Origin: Chitinibacter sp. GC72
GTDB lineage: Bacteria; Pseudomonadota; Gammaproteobacteria; Burkholderiales; Chitinibacteraceae
DNA: 64,000 nt
Direction: 5' to 3'
NCBI RefSeq assembly: GCF_009760905.1
Contig: NZ_VIRW01000003.1
Location: 186,001-250,000 of the forward strand
In this document: piece after piece, positions 43,324 through 52,451 of the stretch
How positions within the stretch are numbered: the stretch's first letter is position 1
Layout: each line of letters begins with the position of its first letter
Program-made: the position numbers and the translations under genes
Notes under the pieces: generated by a model
Told to the model about the DNA's origin: nothing
The model's database searches: none
The model's input: only the letters and a program-made list of their open reading frames with translations

Positions 43324-44721
43324 TTAGATTATTTCGTCCATGCCCAGCTCCTGAATTTTTCGAGTAAGGGTATTGCGTCCCCAGCCTAATAATTCTGCAG
43401 CCTCTATGCGTTTACCTCCGGTATGTATCAGGGCGGCTTCGATCACGGTCCGTTCAAAGGCTGGCATGATTTCGTCCAAAATACGCGCATCGCCACGGGT
43501 CAGGCGCAGCGTCAGCTCTTGACTTAGTGCTTGCCGCCAATCGCCCAGCGGCAGATTGATGTGTCCTTCGGTCTGGATCAATTCGGGTGGCAAATCGGCC
43601 GCTTCAACCACTTGCCCCGGCGCCATCACGGTAATCCAGTGGCAGACGTTTTCCAGCTGGCGCACATTGCCGGGAAAAGGAAAGCTGGCTAGCCAGGCCA
43701 TGGCCGCATCCGAAAGCCGTTTGCTCTCCACACCCAGCTCCTGCGCCGATTTTTGCAAAAAATGCTTGGCGAGCAAGGGAATGTCCTGGCTGCGTTCGCG
43801 CAATGCAGGCAGGCGCAGACGAATGACGTTGAGGCGGTGAAACAGGTCTTCGCGAAACTGCCCCGCTTTGACGCGGTCTTCCAGGTTCTGGTGTGTGGCA
43901 GCGATGACGCGCACATTGGCCTTGATCGGCTGATGGCCGCCAACCCGGTAGAAAAAGCCGTCGGACAGCACGCGCAGTAGCCGCGTTTGTAGATCAAGCG
44001 GCATATCGCCAATTTCATCCAGAAATAGCGTGCCGCCCTCAGCCTGCTCGAAACGCCCGACGCGGCGCGCATCGGCGCCGGTAAATGCGCCACGCTCGTG
44101 ACCAAATAGCTCGGATTCCAGTAGATCTTTCGGAATGGCCGCGCTATTGATCGCGACAAAGGGCTTGTTGGCGCGCTGGCTATGGCGATGCAGGGCACGG
44201 GCAACCAGCTCTTTGCCGCTGCCCGATTCGCCAGTAATCATCACCGTGGCCGCCGATTGGCTCAGGCGGCCAATAGCGCGAAATACCTCCTGCATCGCCG
44301 GAGCCTGACCCAGCATCTCGGGCACATTGGCCGCTGGTTCGCTCTGCTCGCTGAGCTGTTCGCTCTCCTGCAGTGCACGGCGGATCAGTGCTATGGCCTG
44401 ATCAACGTCAAAAGGCTTGGGCAGGTATTCAAAAGCGCCGCCTTGAAATGCCGATACGGCGCTATCCAGATCCGAGTGCGCGGTCATGATAATGACCGGA
44501 ATCTGCGGCCAGTCGCGCTTAACCATCTCCAGCAAGGCCAGACCGGATTCGCCCGGCATGCGGATATCGCTGACAATCACTTGTGGTTGTTCTACTGTCA
44601 GGCGGTTTAGCGCTTCGGTCGCCGAAGGGAAGGTGGCGTGCGCAATTTGTTCGCGGCTTAAGGCTTTTTCAAAAACCCAGCGAATCGAGCGGTCGTCGTC
44701 AATAACCCAGACTGTATTCAT
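43324..44721 (-). CDS. ntrC: Nitrogen regulation response regulator NtrC (sigma-54 activator)
   Basis: A 465-residue enhancer-binding protein: receiver domain with phospho-Asp in [13 protein letters not shown] (about residue 54), AAA+ sigma-54 domain with [15 protein letters not shown] (Walker A), the GAFTGA loop in [34 protein letters not shown], and a C-terminal Fis-type HTH ([27 protein letters not shown]). It activates nitrogen-starvation genes when phosphorylated by NtrB, encoded directly upstream. The glnA gene that often precedes them is not in this window. Confidence 0.96.
   Translation of the reverse strand: MNTVWVIDDDRSIRWVFEKALSREQIAHATFPSATEALNRLTVEQPQVIVSDIRMPGESGLALLEMVKRDWPQIPVIIMTAHSDLDSAVSAFQGGAFEYLPKPFDVDQAIALIRRALQESEQLSEQSEPAANVPEMLGQAPAMQEVFRAIGRLSQSAATVMITGESGSGKELVARALHRHSQRANKPFVAINSAAIPKDLLESELFGHERGAFTGADARRVGRFEQAEGGTLFLDEIGDMPLDLQTRLLRVLSDGFFYRVGGHQPIKANVRVIAATHQNLEDRVKAGQFREDLFHRLNVIRLRLPALRERSQDIPLLAKHFLQKSAQELGVESKRLSDAAMAWLASFPFPGNVRQLENVCHWITVMAPGQVVEAADLPPELIQTEGHINLPLGDWRQALSQELTLRLTRGDARILDEIMPAFERTVIEAALIHTGGKRIEAAELLGWGRNTLTRKIQELGMDEII
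43368..43417. repeat. 50-bp palindrome candidate, copy 15 (inside ntrC, weak)
   Basis: Left arm GGGTATTGC matches perfectly; the right arm is a degenerate TTACCT at the 50-base distance. It covers the conserved DNA-binding region near the ntrC 3' end (rare-codon use CTA, ATA on the coding strand). Confidence 0.4.
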
Positions 44722-44738
44722 GGTGGTATGTCCCGTTC

Positions 44739-45788
44739 TTAATCGTGTTTTTGCCAGGCGTTAAGCGGCAGAATAATCGTAAAAGTGGTCTGGCCGGCCC
44801 GGCTGTCAAATTCAATCGTGCCATGGTGCTGCGCCACATAGGTGTGGGCCAGATGCAGCCCGATGCCGGTGCCACCCGGACGGCCGGAAACCAGCGGATA
44901 AAACAGCGTTTCTTTCAAGTGATCGGGAATGCCCGGCCCGTTATCGACAATTTCAACGCGCAAGGCTAGTGGGTAACGACGGCGATTGAGCGTCACCTGG
45001 CGGGCAATTCGGGTGCGCAGGATGATTTCGCCAATGCCGCTCATTGCCTGAATTGCGTTGCGGGTGATATTGAGTACCGACTGGATCAGCTGCTCTTTAT
45101 CGGCAATCAGATCGGGCAGGCTGGTGTCGTAGTCACGCCGCACGGCCAGACCGTTGGGTGTTTCTGCCAGCACCAGGCTGCGCACGCGCTCGAGCACTTC
45201 ATGAATATTGAGCGGATTGAGCTGCGGCAGGCGATGTGGTGTGAGCAGGCGATCGAGCAGGCTTTGCAGGCGCACAGCTTCATCAACGATGACCTGCGTG
45301 TACTCCTTGAGCTGCGGGTCAGGCAGTTCGTGCGCCAGCAATTGCGCCGCGCCGCGTATACCGCCGAGCGGATTTTTAATCTCGTGCGCCAGATTGCGGA
45401 TCAGCTCGCGATTGGCCTGTTGCTGCGCTTGCAGCCGCTCTTCGTTCACAATGCGGCGCTGCTGATCAATGCGGCGAATTTCCAGCAGCAAGGCGGCAGC
45501 CGGTGACTCGATCGGGCTGGCTTCGAGCGTGACATACATTTCGCCCTCGGCACCAAAGACGATCAGCTCGTGCTCGATAATCGAGATATTCTGTTGCAAT
45601 GCTGCTTGCGCAGCGGTGCTGATCGCGCTGTCGTGGCCAAAATAGTGCACCAGGTGGTTGCCTTCAACGCTGCGCAGATTGAACAGGCTTTTTGCGCTCG
45701 AATTGGCATAGCAGACGAGGCAATCCTGATCGATCGCGATCACTGCAGCGTCGATAAAATCCAGGCCGGCAAAAGCAGGGTGGCTCAT
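44739..45788 (-). CDS. ntrB: Nitrogen regulation sensor kinase NtrB
   Basis: A 349-residue soluble histidine kinase: PAS domain at the N-terminus (GLDFIDAAVIAIDQDCLVCYANSSAKSLFNLRS), phosphoacceptor His in RNLAHEIKNPLGGIRGAAQLL, then N, G1 and G2 boxes (NITRNAIQAM, VDNGPGIPDHL, GGTGIGLHLAHTYV). It phosphorylates NtrC according to PII signalling of nitrogen status. I chose the ATG at 45788 (GGAG eight bases upstream). The ntrC gene follows 17 bases downstream. Confidence 0.95.
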   Translation of the reverse strand: MSHPAFAGLDFIDAAVIAIDQDCLVCYANSSAKSLFNLRSVEGNHLVHYFGHDSAISTAAQAALQQNISIIEHELIVFGAEGEMYVTLEASPIESPAAALLLEIRRIDQQRRIVNEERLQAQQQANRELIRNLAHEIKNPLGGIRGAAQLLAHELPDPQLKEYTQVIVDEAVRLQSLLDRLLTPHRLPQLNPLNIHEVLERVRSLVLAETPNGLAVRRDYDTSLPDLIADKEQLIQSVLNITRNAIQAMSGIGEIILRTRIARQVTLNRRRYPLALRVEIVDNGPGIPDHLKETLFYPLVSGRPGGTGIGLHLAHTYVAQHHGTIEFDSRAGQTTFTIILPLNAWQKHD

Positions 45789-46042
45789 GGGAGGCTCCAC
45801 GGCAGAATGAGGGTGAGTGTGCAGTTGATTTTTTAATTAGCAAAAGTCAGGCCAACTATTTTGCACGCGAATGAGCCGGCTTGGCTTTGTTATGGCGATT
45901 GGCCCTTAAGTTACTGCTTTGATAGCGAATTTCTGCATGAACGTGCTGTGCAGTTTTGCGTGGCGCTGCTTGCAATTGCTTTGAGTGCAAAATTCGCTAC
46001 CACTTGATGCTTCAGATGCACGGCGACAGCACTTAAGCATAC

Positions 46043-46069
46043 AAAAAACGCACCATAAAGGTGCGTTTT
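46043..46069. terminator. Bidirectional-looking intrinsic terminator after the DUF4124 gene
   Basis: AAAACGCACC / GGTGCGTTTT stem with loop ATAAA and a T-run on either side. It most likely ends the leftward DUF4124 gene. Confidence 0.85.
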
Positions 46070-46087
46070 GTTTTGGTTTGTGTTGCT

Positions 46088-46579
46088 TTAGCGCATTCGC
46101 GATAGCTCGGCCTGCAAGGCCGCGGTATTTTTTTCGTGCATGACAATGGTTTCGCGCAGGCGGCCAATCCGCTCCAGATAAAGTTTGGGATTGCTTTTTT
46201 CTTCCGCGCTGCGATTGCTGTCGGCCTCCTGCAGCGCCTTGCGCGCGGCGTTCAGCGAAGCCTGCTCGCTGGCCAACTCATCGCTCAGAATCTGTTTGCG
46301 ATTGCTGTCGCGGCTTCTTTGGGTGGCTGCGTCAACACGCGGAAAATTAACGGGTGAAGGCACTGAAACCGACGGTGATCGCGGCTGGCTGGAGCGCACC
46401 GTGGTTTCGCTACTGCTGCGGCGTGGTGCGCTGGGCTCGGACATGATGCGCATTGCACCTTTAATCGGTGTATTGGTAAAGGTGACATGGCCGTTTTCAT
46501 CGACATATTTGTATATGTCGGCCCAGCTTGGCAGGCTGGCACAGGCGATCAACAGGGTAAAAAGCGATTTTGCGTACAT
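46088..46579 (-). CDS. DUF4124 domain periplasmic protein
   Basis: A 163-residue exported protein: signal peptide (LFTLLIACASLPSWA), DUF4124 motif DIYKYVDENGHVTFTNTPIKGAMRI right after cleavage, then a Ser/Pro-rich linker and a C-terminal coiled coil (ILSDELASEQASLNAARKALQEAD...LYLERIGRLRETIVMHEKNTAALQAELSRMR). Function unknown; this domain is common in small periplasmic proteins. It is a stand-alone gene, separated from ntrB by about 300 bases that hold its own terminator only. Confidence 0.88.
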   Translation of the reverse strand: MYAKSLFTLLIACASLPSWADIYKYVDENGHVTFTNTPIKGAMRIMSEPSAPRRSSSETTVRSSQPRSPSVSVPSPVNFPRVDAATQRSRDSNRKQILSDELASEQASLNAARKALQEADSNRSAEEKSNPKLYLERIGRLRETIVMHEKNTAALQAELSRMR

Positions 46580-46616
46580 GCCCGTAAGGTATCACAGTCT
46601 GGAGGGGAGTTTGAAA

Positions 46617-46916
46617 TTACTGCGGCACACTGTCTGAATGACCCAATGGTTTTTCAGGGGCAATGTGATCTCGCACACGTTGTTTTAGTACCTTGGCCTC
46701 CGGAAAGCCACCGTCGATTTGTCTGTCCCAAATCAGTTGCCCGTCACAATGGATGACAAAAATGCCGCCAGTGCCCGGTTGCAGAGCCACTTCACCGATT
46801 TCGAAGGCAAAGGTATGTAAAAGTTCCTGCGCCAGCCAGGCACTGCGCAGCATCCAGTTGCACTGGGTGCAGTAGTGAATGGTGATGCGTGGTTTGTTGA
46901 TGTGTTCGTTCGACAT
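46617..46916 (-). CDS. SelT/SelW/SelH family (Rdx) thioredoxin-fold protein
   Basis: A 99-residue protein with the Rdx motif YCTQCNWMLRSAWLAQELLHTF (CxxC, with Cys in place of selenocysteine), then GEVALQPGTGGIFVIHCDGQLIWDRQIDGGFPEAKVLKQRVRDHIAP. Family members are thiol-redox proteins of uncertain role. It is 24 bases upstream of the HAD hydrolase in reading direction order, so the two may be linked. Confidence 0.9.
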   Translation of the reverse strand: MSNEHINKPRITIHYCTQCNWMLRSAWLAQELLHTFAFEIGEVALQPGTGGIFVIHCDGQLIWDRQIDGGFPEAKVLKQRVRDHIAPEKPLGHSDSVPQ

Positions 46917-46940
46917 GCTAAATTTTTGGCCCTGTGTTGA

Positions 46941-47561
46941 TTAAAACGCCAATCCCAGTTCGCGCAGACGGGTAGCTGTTTCGCTTGCGCTGGTGTGGTG
47001 AATGGCCTGCCAGCCCACATTGCGTGCGCCTTGCGCATTGTGCGCAGCATCGTCGATAAAAATCAGCTGCTCAGGTTTGGCCTCCGGGTAGTGCTGCAGG
47101 ATACGTTGATACATGGCATGGTATATCGCTGGATCCGGCTTGATTAAACCGATGCGGCCAGATACCACGATGTCGGTGATCTCATGCAGAAATGGATAAT
47201 TCGCCCAGGCGTAGGGAAAAGTCTCATCGGACCAGTTGGTCAGGCCGAAAATCGGGTAGCTAGCCCGCTTGAGTGCCTGATACAGCGCCATGCCCTCTGG
47301 CAGCAAGCCGCGCAATGTTTCGGGCCAGCGCTGGTAAAAAGCGGCAATCTGCTCGGCGTAGTGTGGATATTCGGCAGCCTTGAGCGCAATCGCCTCGGCA
47401 ATCGGTCGGCCTCGGTCCTGCTCGATATTCCACGCCGGATTGCACACATGCGCCAGAAACCAGGCGCGTTCGGCCTCATCGGGAATCAGGCTTTGATAAA
47501 GGTAATCCGGATTCCAGTCAAACAGAACACCGCCAAAATCGAAAACAATAATCGCTTGCAT
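46941..47561 (-). CDS. HAD-superfamily hydrolase (IA variant 3)
   Basis: A 206-residue haloacid dehalogenase-like phosphatase with motif I FDFGGVLFDWNP (nucleophile Asp), motif II FGLTNWSDETF, motif III Lys in GLIKPDPAIYHAM and motif IV FIDDAAHNAQGA. Resembles YihX-type sugar phosphatases; substrate unknown. I chose the ATG at 47561, since motif I would otherwise be 25 residues in, although its ribosome binding site is weak; an ATG at 47618 is the alternative. Confidence 0.87.
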   Translation of the reverse strand: MQAIIVFDFGGVLFDWNPDYLYQSLIPDEAERAWFLAHVCNPAWNIEQDRGRPIAEAIALKAAEYPHYAEQIAAFYQRWPETLRGLLPEGMALYQALKRASYPIFGLTNWSDETFPYAWANYPFLHEITDIVVSGRIGLIKPDPAIYHAMYQRILQHYPEAKPEQLIFIDDAAHNAQGARNVGWQAIHHTSASETATRLRELGLAF

Positions 47562-47740
47562 GGTCTGGGCATCGGCAAATGAAAACCCGATTCTAAGTGC
47601 AAAGGTAAAAGTTTTCACGCGTCCTTTTGCTGCCTTGCCGTACGTGAGTTTTGGCGATGACCGCTGCTGTTACGGTTGCTGAGGATTGAGGATTGATGGG
47701 GCTGGCCGGATTCAAAACGCTTGCCAGCCAAGGTGATGTT

Positions 47741-49061
47741 TTATGCCGCAGGCTTTTTGCCTGCATCCGGGTCGGAGTGCAGAAAGTGCGTGCGCAGCTG
47801 GGCGTAGCTGATGGTGCAATTGCGACCGGCCGCCTTGGCCGCGTATAGCGCTTCATCGGCGCGGCGCAGCAGATCGTCCAGTGATAGATCAATCATGCTC
47901 AGCGAGGTGACACCCAGACTGATTGTTAGCGAGATCGGCGTTTGCCCCTCGCTCAGTATTGGCTCGGCGCAGACTGCATGGCGCAATTTCTCGGCCACGA
48001 TTAGCGCGTGGGCCTCGTCAGTTTCCGGTAACAGAATGACAAATTCTTCGCCGCCCCAGCGGGCGAAGGTATCGATTTCACGCAAATTCTTGCTGCACCG
48101 CTGACTGAGACGTTTCAGAATTACATCGCCAACCAGATGCCCGTGCTCGTCGTTGATGCGTTTGAAGTGATCAATATCAAGCATGATGATCGATAGCGGG
48201 TCTTTGTAGCGCCTACTGCGCACAATCGCTTCTGAGCTGCGCTGTTGCCATTCGCGTCGGTTGGGTACTTGCGTCAGCTCGTCGGTGGTGGCCAGCTCCA
48301 GCAGGCGGCCATTCGCTTCGGTGAGCGCTTCGGTGCGCAAGGCGATTTCACCCTCCAGCGCCTGATGGCGCTGTTTGAGTTCACGTTGCATGCTGGCCAG
48401 GTATTGCAGCGTCAGCATCGTGGCAAAGATGAAAACCTGCAAATTGAAGTAGGCCCAGCAAGGGTAGCCAGGCCTGTTTGAGGGTGCTGATGATGCGATT
48501 TGCCCGCCAGCTTTGGTAGACCGGCAGCAGCAGCAAAATGCCTGCGGTGTCGCTCAGCGTGAGCGAGAACATGGTACGTAACAGCTCCTGCGTGCTCGCA
48601 TGGTGCATCAATCCGGTGTACTGCTGCAGCAGCACCAGCAGTGGCGAAGTGAGCGCGGCTGGAATCAGGCTGATCTGCAGCCAGTAGCGGGGCAGTACAG
48701 TAGTCGGGATGACGGTGTCCTGTGGGTAACTCCGTGCAAATTGCTGGTAGTAGTGTCGGGCGATCAGTGATTGCGACATATCGATCAGGGCTGTGGCCAG
48801 CCCGATCAGCAGTGCTGCCTGCAAGTCCAGCGTGGCTTTGCCAATATAAAAGGGGGTATTGACTGCAAAGCTCGATAGAAATACTAGGTAGGGAGCAATA
48901 CGCGCCATATGTATCATGATGATCAGGCCAATGCCCGAGGCCAGCCACACCACGGCCAGGTTGCCACCATTCAGGCTACCCAGATGAATGCTCCACAAGC
49001 CTGCGCCGATGTACATCAGCATCAGGATGAGTGAAGTGCGAATGGAGTGAATGAGGTTCAT
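47741..49061 (-). pseudogene. MASE1-GGDEF diguanylate cyclase gene with a frameshift
   Basis: One gene read in two frames. The 5' part (start ATG 49061) encodes a MASE1 membrane sensor domain with about eight hydrophobic segments (IHSIRTSLILMLMYIGAGLWSIHLGSLNGGNLAVVWLASGIGL...). The 3' part encodes the last membrane helix (LQVFIFATMLTLQYLASMQ), a linker helix and a GGDEF domain with the active GGEEF motif and an intact RxxD inhibitory site (REID, five residues upstream). The frames join around 48440-48475; removal of one base would restore one frame. Either the gene is broken, or the base is a sequencing error, or the GGDEF part is made separately from a TTG at 48442. An intact version would make cyclic-di-GMP. 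Confidence 0.75.
48854..48903. repeat. 50-bp imperfect palindrome, copy 16 (inside MASE1 coding region)
   Basis: Left arm GGGTATTG, right arm GCAATACG; a CTAGG lies in the right half. 50 bases overall. Confidence 0.7.
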
Positions 49062-49294
49062 GGTTGGCCAGTGTTTTGCCGGCGGTGTATCGCTATCAGT
49101 CCGGGCTTGTCGCAAGGTAAGGAGTGCCCCGTTTGTACTGTTTGCTACTTGTTTTGTGTGCTGCTTACTTTGGGGCGGCTCTTCATTGCCATACTAGAAG
49201 GGAGAAGCCGCTTTGTCTTGTTGCTGCAGTAGCAATTGTTGGTTTTTTGCCCCAGCGCAAGCCTGATTTGGCAAGGCATGACATTGAACTGCAT

Positions 49295-50236
49295 TTACTC
49301 CTTGCGAATCTGGCTGGGATTAAAGCCAAACAGGCGCTTGAACGCAGTGGCAAAATTGGCTGGCGAATTATAGCCCGCGTTCAGCGCCGCATCGGTCACC
49401 GACATCCCATCGCGCAACTGCGTGCAGGCTTGCTCCATGCGCTGACGCCGGATATAGCTGGCAATGCTGTGTCCGGTGACCAGACGAAACTGTTGCTGCA
49501 ATGTGGTTGGATTGCTGCCCAGCGTTTGCGCCAGCTGCGACAGACTCCATTCCTGCGCCAGATCGGCGTGCAGCAACTCCAGCAGCTGGGTGATTCTGTG
49601 CCGGGCGCGCGGCGCCAGTTTGCGCTGTGGGCTTGTATGACCTTGCAATACCGCCAGCAAGAGCGAGAGCGCCTGATTTTCGCGCTCCAGCTGCTGCAAA
49701 GGCTGTTTTTTAGCCTCCGGGGCTATCAGTTGTGCTGCCAAAGCCAGCATCTGCGGTGATGCCGCTGTGCTGCGGCTAGCCAGCGTGTTGTGCGGCCAGG
49801 CCTGCAAATCAGTCGCGTCGGCAATATTGTCCAGCCCGGACTGAGCCAGCCACTGCGGGCTGAACGTGAGCACCAGTTGTCGGTGCAGCCCGGTGTCTGT
49901 TGTTACGCGCTCGTAGGGTAGGGCTGATTGGCCGATATTGAGCAAGACGCAATTACTCTGCGCGCCGCCCAGCTGCACAGCGCGTCGGTCAAAACGCGCC
50001 TCAACCTGGCCTTGCAGCATGATGATCAGCTTCAAGCCCGGGTTGATCTGGCCGCCGCCGCTCATTTTGCGATGAAAATCCACCTCGGTGCCGTGCAGCC
50101 ATAAGCCGGGCCGCAATTCCTGCTCGATGATAGTGCCTTCCATCACGGCTTCTTTGTCATGCCACACCGAATAACGGTGTTCCTGTTGATGCCAGCGCAG
50201 ATTGGCTGCATCCAGTACGTCTTCTCGTTTTCCCAT
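49295..50236 (-). CDS. AraC-family regulator (PchR-like)
   Basis: About 313 residues. The C-terminal AraC double HTH (SLSQLAQTLGSNPTTLQQQFRLVTGHSIASYIRRQRMEQACTQLRDGMSVTDAALNAGYNSPANFATAFKRLFGFNPSQIRKE) is preceded by an N-terminal sensor domain of the PchR type (MSGGGQINPGLKLIIMLQGQVEARF). Such regulators sense iron-loaded siderophores and activate the adjacent receptor gene. It is divergent from the TonB receptor with a Fur box between them. I chose the ATG at 50236; an upstream start would add 18 residues. Confidence 0.9.
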   Translation of the reverse strand: MGKREDVLDAANLRWHQQEHRYSVWHDKEAVMEGTIIEQELRPGLWLHGTEVDFHRKMSGGGQINPGLKLIIMLQGQVEARFDRRAVQLGGAQSNCVLLNIGQSALPYERVTTDTGLHRQLVLTFSPQWLAQSGLDNIADATDLQAWPHNTLASRSTAASPQMLALAAQLIAPEAKKQPLQQLERENQALSLLLAVLQGHTSPQRKLAPRARHRITQLLELLHADLAQEWSLSQLAQTLGSNPTTLQQQFRLVTGHSIASYIRRQRMEQACTQLRDGMSVTDAALNAGYNSPANFATAFKRLFGFNPSQIRKE

Positions 50237-50332
50237 GAGCTGATTGATCTTTATGTAAACAATTTGCAAACAAAAAATTGTCGTTCGCAAAAGCGCGCGG
50301 TTTTCGGAATTGCGACAATGACGTCATTGTAT

Positions 50333-50347
50333 TGATAATTATTCTCA
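50333..50347 (+). promoter_or_regulatory. Fur box upstream of the TonB receptor
   Basis: TGATAAT-T-ATTCTCA fits the 7-1-7 Fur recognition pattern (TGATAAT-N-ATTATCA), one mismatch, inside a longer AT-rich ATTGATAATTATTCTCAAC. About 50 bases before the receptor ATG and between it and the divergent AraC gene. Predicts iron repression of the locus. Confidence 0.82.
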
Positions 50348-50396
50348 ACTGATAGTCGGGTTAGCCGTAATACCCCGTTTTTTAGGAAGACTTGAT

Positions 50397-52373
50397 ATGC
50401 CGCAAAAACCGCCGTTCCCCCGCCATTTGCTGACTCTGGCCATTGCACTGGGTTTGGCCGCCCCGGCCTGGGCGCAGGACGAAGCCCAGCTGGCTCCGGT
50501 GGAGGTGAGTGCCAGCACGCCAACGCAGGATGACACGCTGCTTCGGCACGCGTTGATTGGCCAGCAGGCGCAAGACCTGAGCGATGTGTTCCGGTCGGAT
50601 GCCGAAATCAGCGTCGGCGGCGGTGGCAATCCGATTGCGCAGAAAATGTATATCCGCAGCATGGAAGAATCTTTGCTCAATCTGAGCGTCGATGGCGCAC
50701 AAATCAATAGCAAGGTGTATCACCACCAGACCGCGCTGATTCTGGACCCGCAGTTGATCAAACGTGTTGAAGTGGAAAAAGGTACGGCCTCGGCCAGCGC
50801 CGGTCCCGGTGCTTTGGGTGGCGCAATCCGCTACGAAACCGTCTCGACGCTCGATATGCTGCGCCCAGGTCAGCAAGTGGGCGGCAGCGTCACTGCCAGT
50901 ATGTTTAGCAATGAAGGCTGGCGCAGTAGCGCCAATGTCTACGGCAAGGTGGGCAAGGTCGATGCGCTTTTGGCGGCCACCACGATGCGCACGCAAGACT
51001 ATCAGGCTGGCAATGGCAACACTGTCGCCAGCTCGGCCACCGAGCAAGCCAATTATCTGGCCAAACTGGGGATGCAATTGAGCGAGCAGCAGCGCCTGGT
51101 GGCCAGCTTCCAGCGCAGTAGTGACGAAGGCGTACGCACGGCGCGCGCCAATATGGTGGGCTTTGCCCATCCGGTACTGCCCAATGACGCCATCCCGCAA
51201 AGTCTGGATCGTGATACCGCCACGCTCAATTATCAGGCGCAGCAGCTGGGCTGGATTGATGCGCTCAATGCCACCGTATACCGCTCGCAAGTCGACAGCG
51301 AGCGCACCAATAAAAAAGGCCGCAACTGGGGCGAAACGCTCACCACCACCGGCGCCGATCTGCAGCTCAAGCAAGCGCTGGGCGAGCACCTGCTTAAATA
51401 CGGCGTGAACTGGCGCGAGGAAAAATCGGCCGCGCAGCGCATCACTAATCCGTACGGACTGACCGGAAACGGGCGGGAAAACTTGCGCGTCTGGGGTGGC
51501 TATGTTGAGGGTGAGCTCAATTTCAATACACTCACGCTCACCGGTGGCGTGCGCTACGACGACTACCAGTACACCGATAATCATCTGCAGCAATTTGCCA
51601 GTGGTGGCGTTAGCCCTAGCGTCGGCCTGCGCTGGCAGGCGAGCGATGCGCTGCAATTGCGGGCCGGCTACGCCAAAGCCTTGCGCGGCGTGGGTTTGAA
51701 AGAGGCCTTTATGCTCGATATTGCGCAGTGGAAAAATCAGCCGAATATCAAGGCCGAAGAAGCCGATAACGCCGAGCTAGGCTTTGCCTACCGCCAGGGT
51801 GGCCTGAGTGTGAGCGGGAATGTGTATCGCCAGGCGATCGACAACTTCATCACGACGTTTAGTTGCGCCAGCGCACGCGGCGGCTGCCGCGGCAATCTGG
51901 GTAAGGCCACGATTGATGGCTATGAGCTGGCGGCCGGCTACCAATGGGGTGATCTCACGCTGGGATTAAGCGTGGCCGATAGCCGCCCCGAGCTTGATGG
52001 CCGCAAATTCAGCGATGCCGATCTGGGCTTGGGTACACGCACCGGGCGTACTTGGGTGAGCAAAGTGGCGTATCAGCTGCCTGCGCAGCGCGTCGAGCTG
52101 GGCTGGCTGGGGCGATTTGTCGAATCGATGCGCTACCTGCCGGTGGGGGCTCAGCTTGAGCAAACCAAAGCCGGCTACGGTGTACACGATGTATTTATCA
52201 GCTGGAAACCGCTGGCCAAAGACACATTGCGCCTGAATCTAACGGTAAAAAATCTGTTTGATCAGCATTACTACGATCAGGCCACCTACGCCTACAACGG
52301 CTGGCAAGGCAAGGTACTGGGCTATGCCGAACCGGGGCGTGATGTGCGCCTTGAGGCGAGCTGGCAGTTCTAA
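50397..52373 (+). CDS. TonB-dependent siderophore receptor
   Basis: A 658-residue outer-membrane receptor. It has a signal peptide (LLTLAIALGLAAPAWAQ), plug domain with GNPIAQKMYIRSMEESLLNLSVDGAQINSKVYHHQTALILDPQLIKRVEVEKGTASASAGPGALGGAIRYET, and a barrel ending in F (RLEASWQF). An intact plug and a C-terminal Phe indicate a functional receptor. The ligand cannot be told from sequence; the Fur box, the AraC regulator and the following ABC genes indicate iron or a siderophore. AGGAAG lies about seven bases before the ATG. Confidence 0.92.
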   Translation: MPQKPPFPRHLLTLAIALGLAAPAWAQDEAQLAPVEVSASTPTQDDTLLRHALIGQQAQDLSDVFRSDAEISVGGGGNPIAQKMYIRSMEESLLNLSVDGAQINSKVYHHQTALILDPQLIKRVEVEKGTASASAGPGALGGAIRYETVSTLDMLRPGQQVGGSVTASMFSNEGWRSSANVYGKVGKVDALLAATTMRTQDYQAGNGNTVASSATEQANYLAKLGMQLSEQQRLVASFQRSSDEGVRTARANMVGFAHPVLPNDAIPQSLDRDTATLNYQAQQLGWIDALNATVYRSQVDSERTNKKGRNWGETLTTTGADLQLKQALGEHLLKYGVNWREEKSAAQRITNPYGLTGNGRENLRVWGGYVEGELNFNTLTLTGGVRYDDYQYTDNHLQQFASGGVSPSVGLRWQASDALQLRAGYAKALRGVGLKEAFMLDIAQWKNQPNIKAEEADNAELGFAYRQGGLSVSGNVYRQAIDNFITTFSCASARGGCRGNLGKATIDGYELAAGYQWGDLTLGLSVADSRPELDGRKFSDADLGLGTRTGRTWVSKVAYQLPAQRVELGWLGRFVESMRYLPVGAQLEQTKAGYGVHDVFISWKPLAKDTLRLNLTVKNLFDQHYYDQATYAYNGWQGKVLGYAEPGRDVRLEASWQF

Positions 52374-52451
52374 GGGCTGATGTGAAGCTGGCCTAATGCC
52401 ACCGGTGTGCCGGTGGCTTTCCTGTTTGTGCATTGTTGGGAACCCAAAAAG

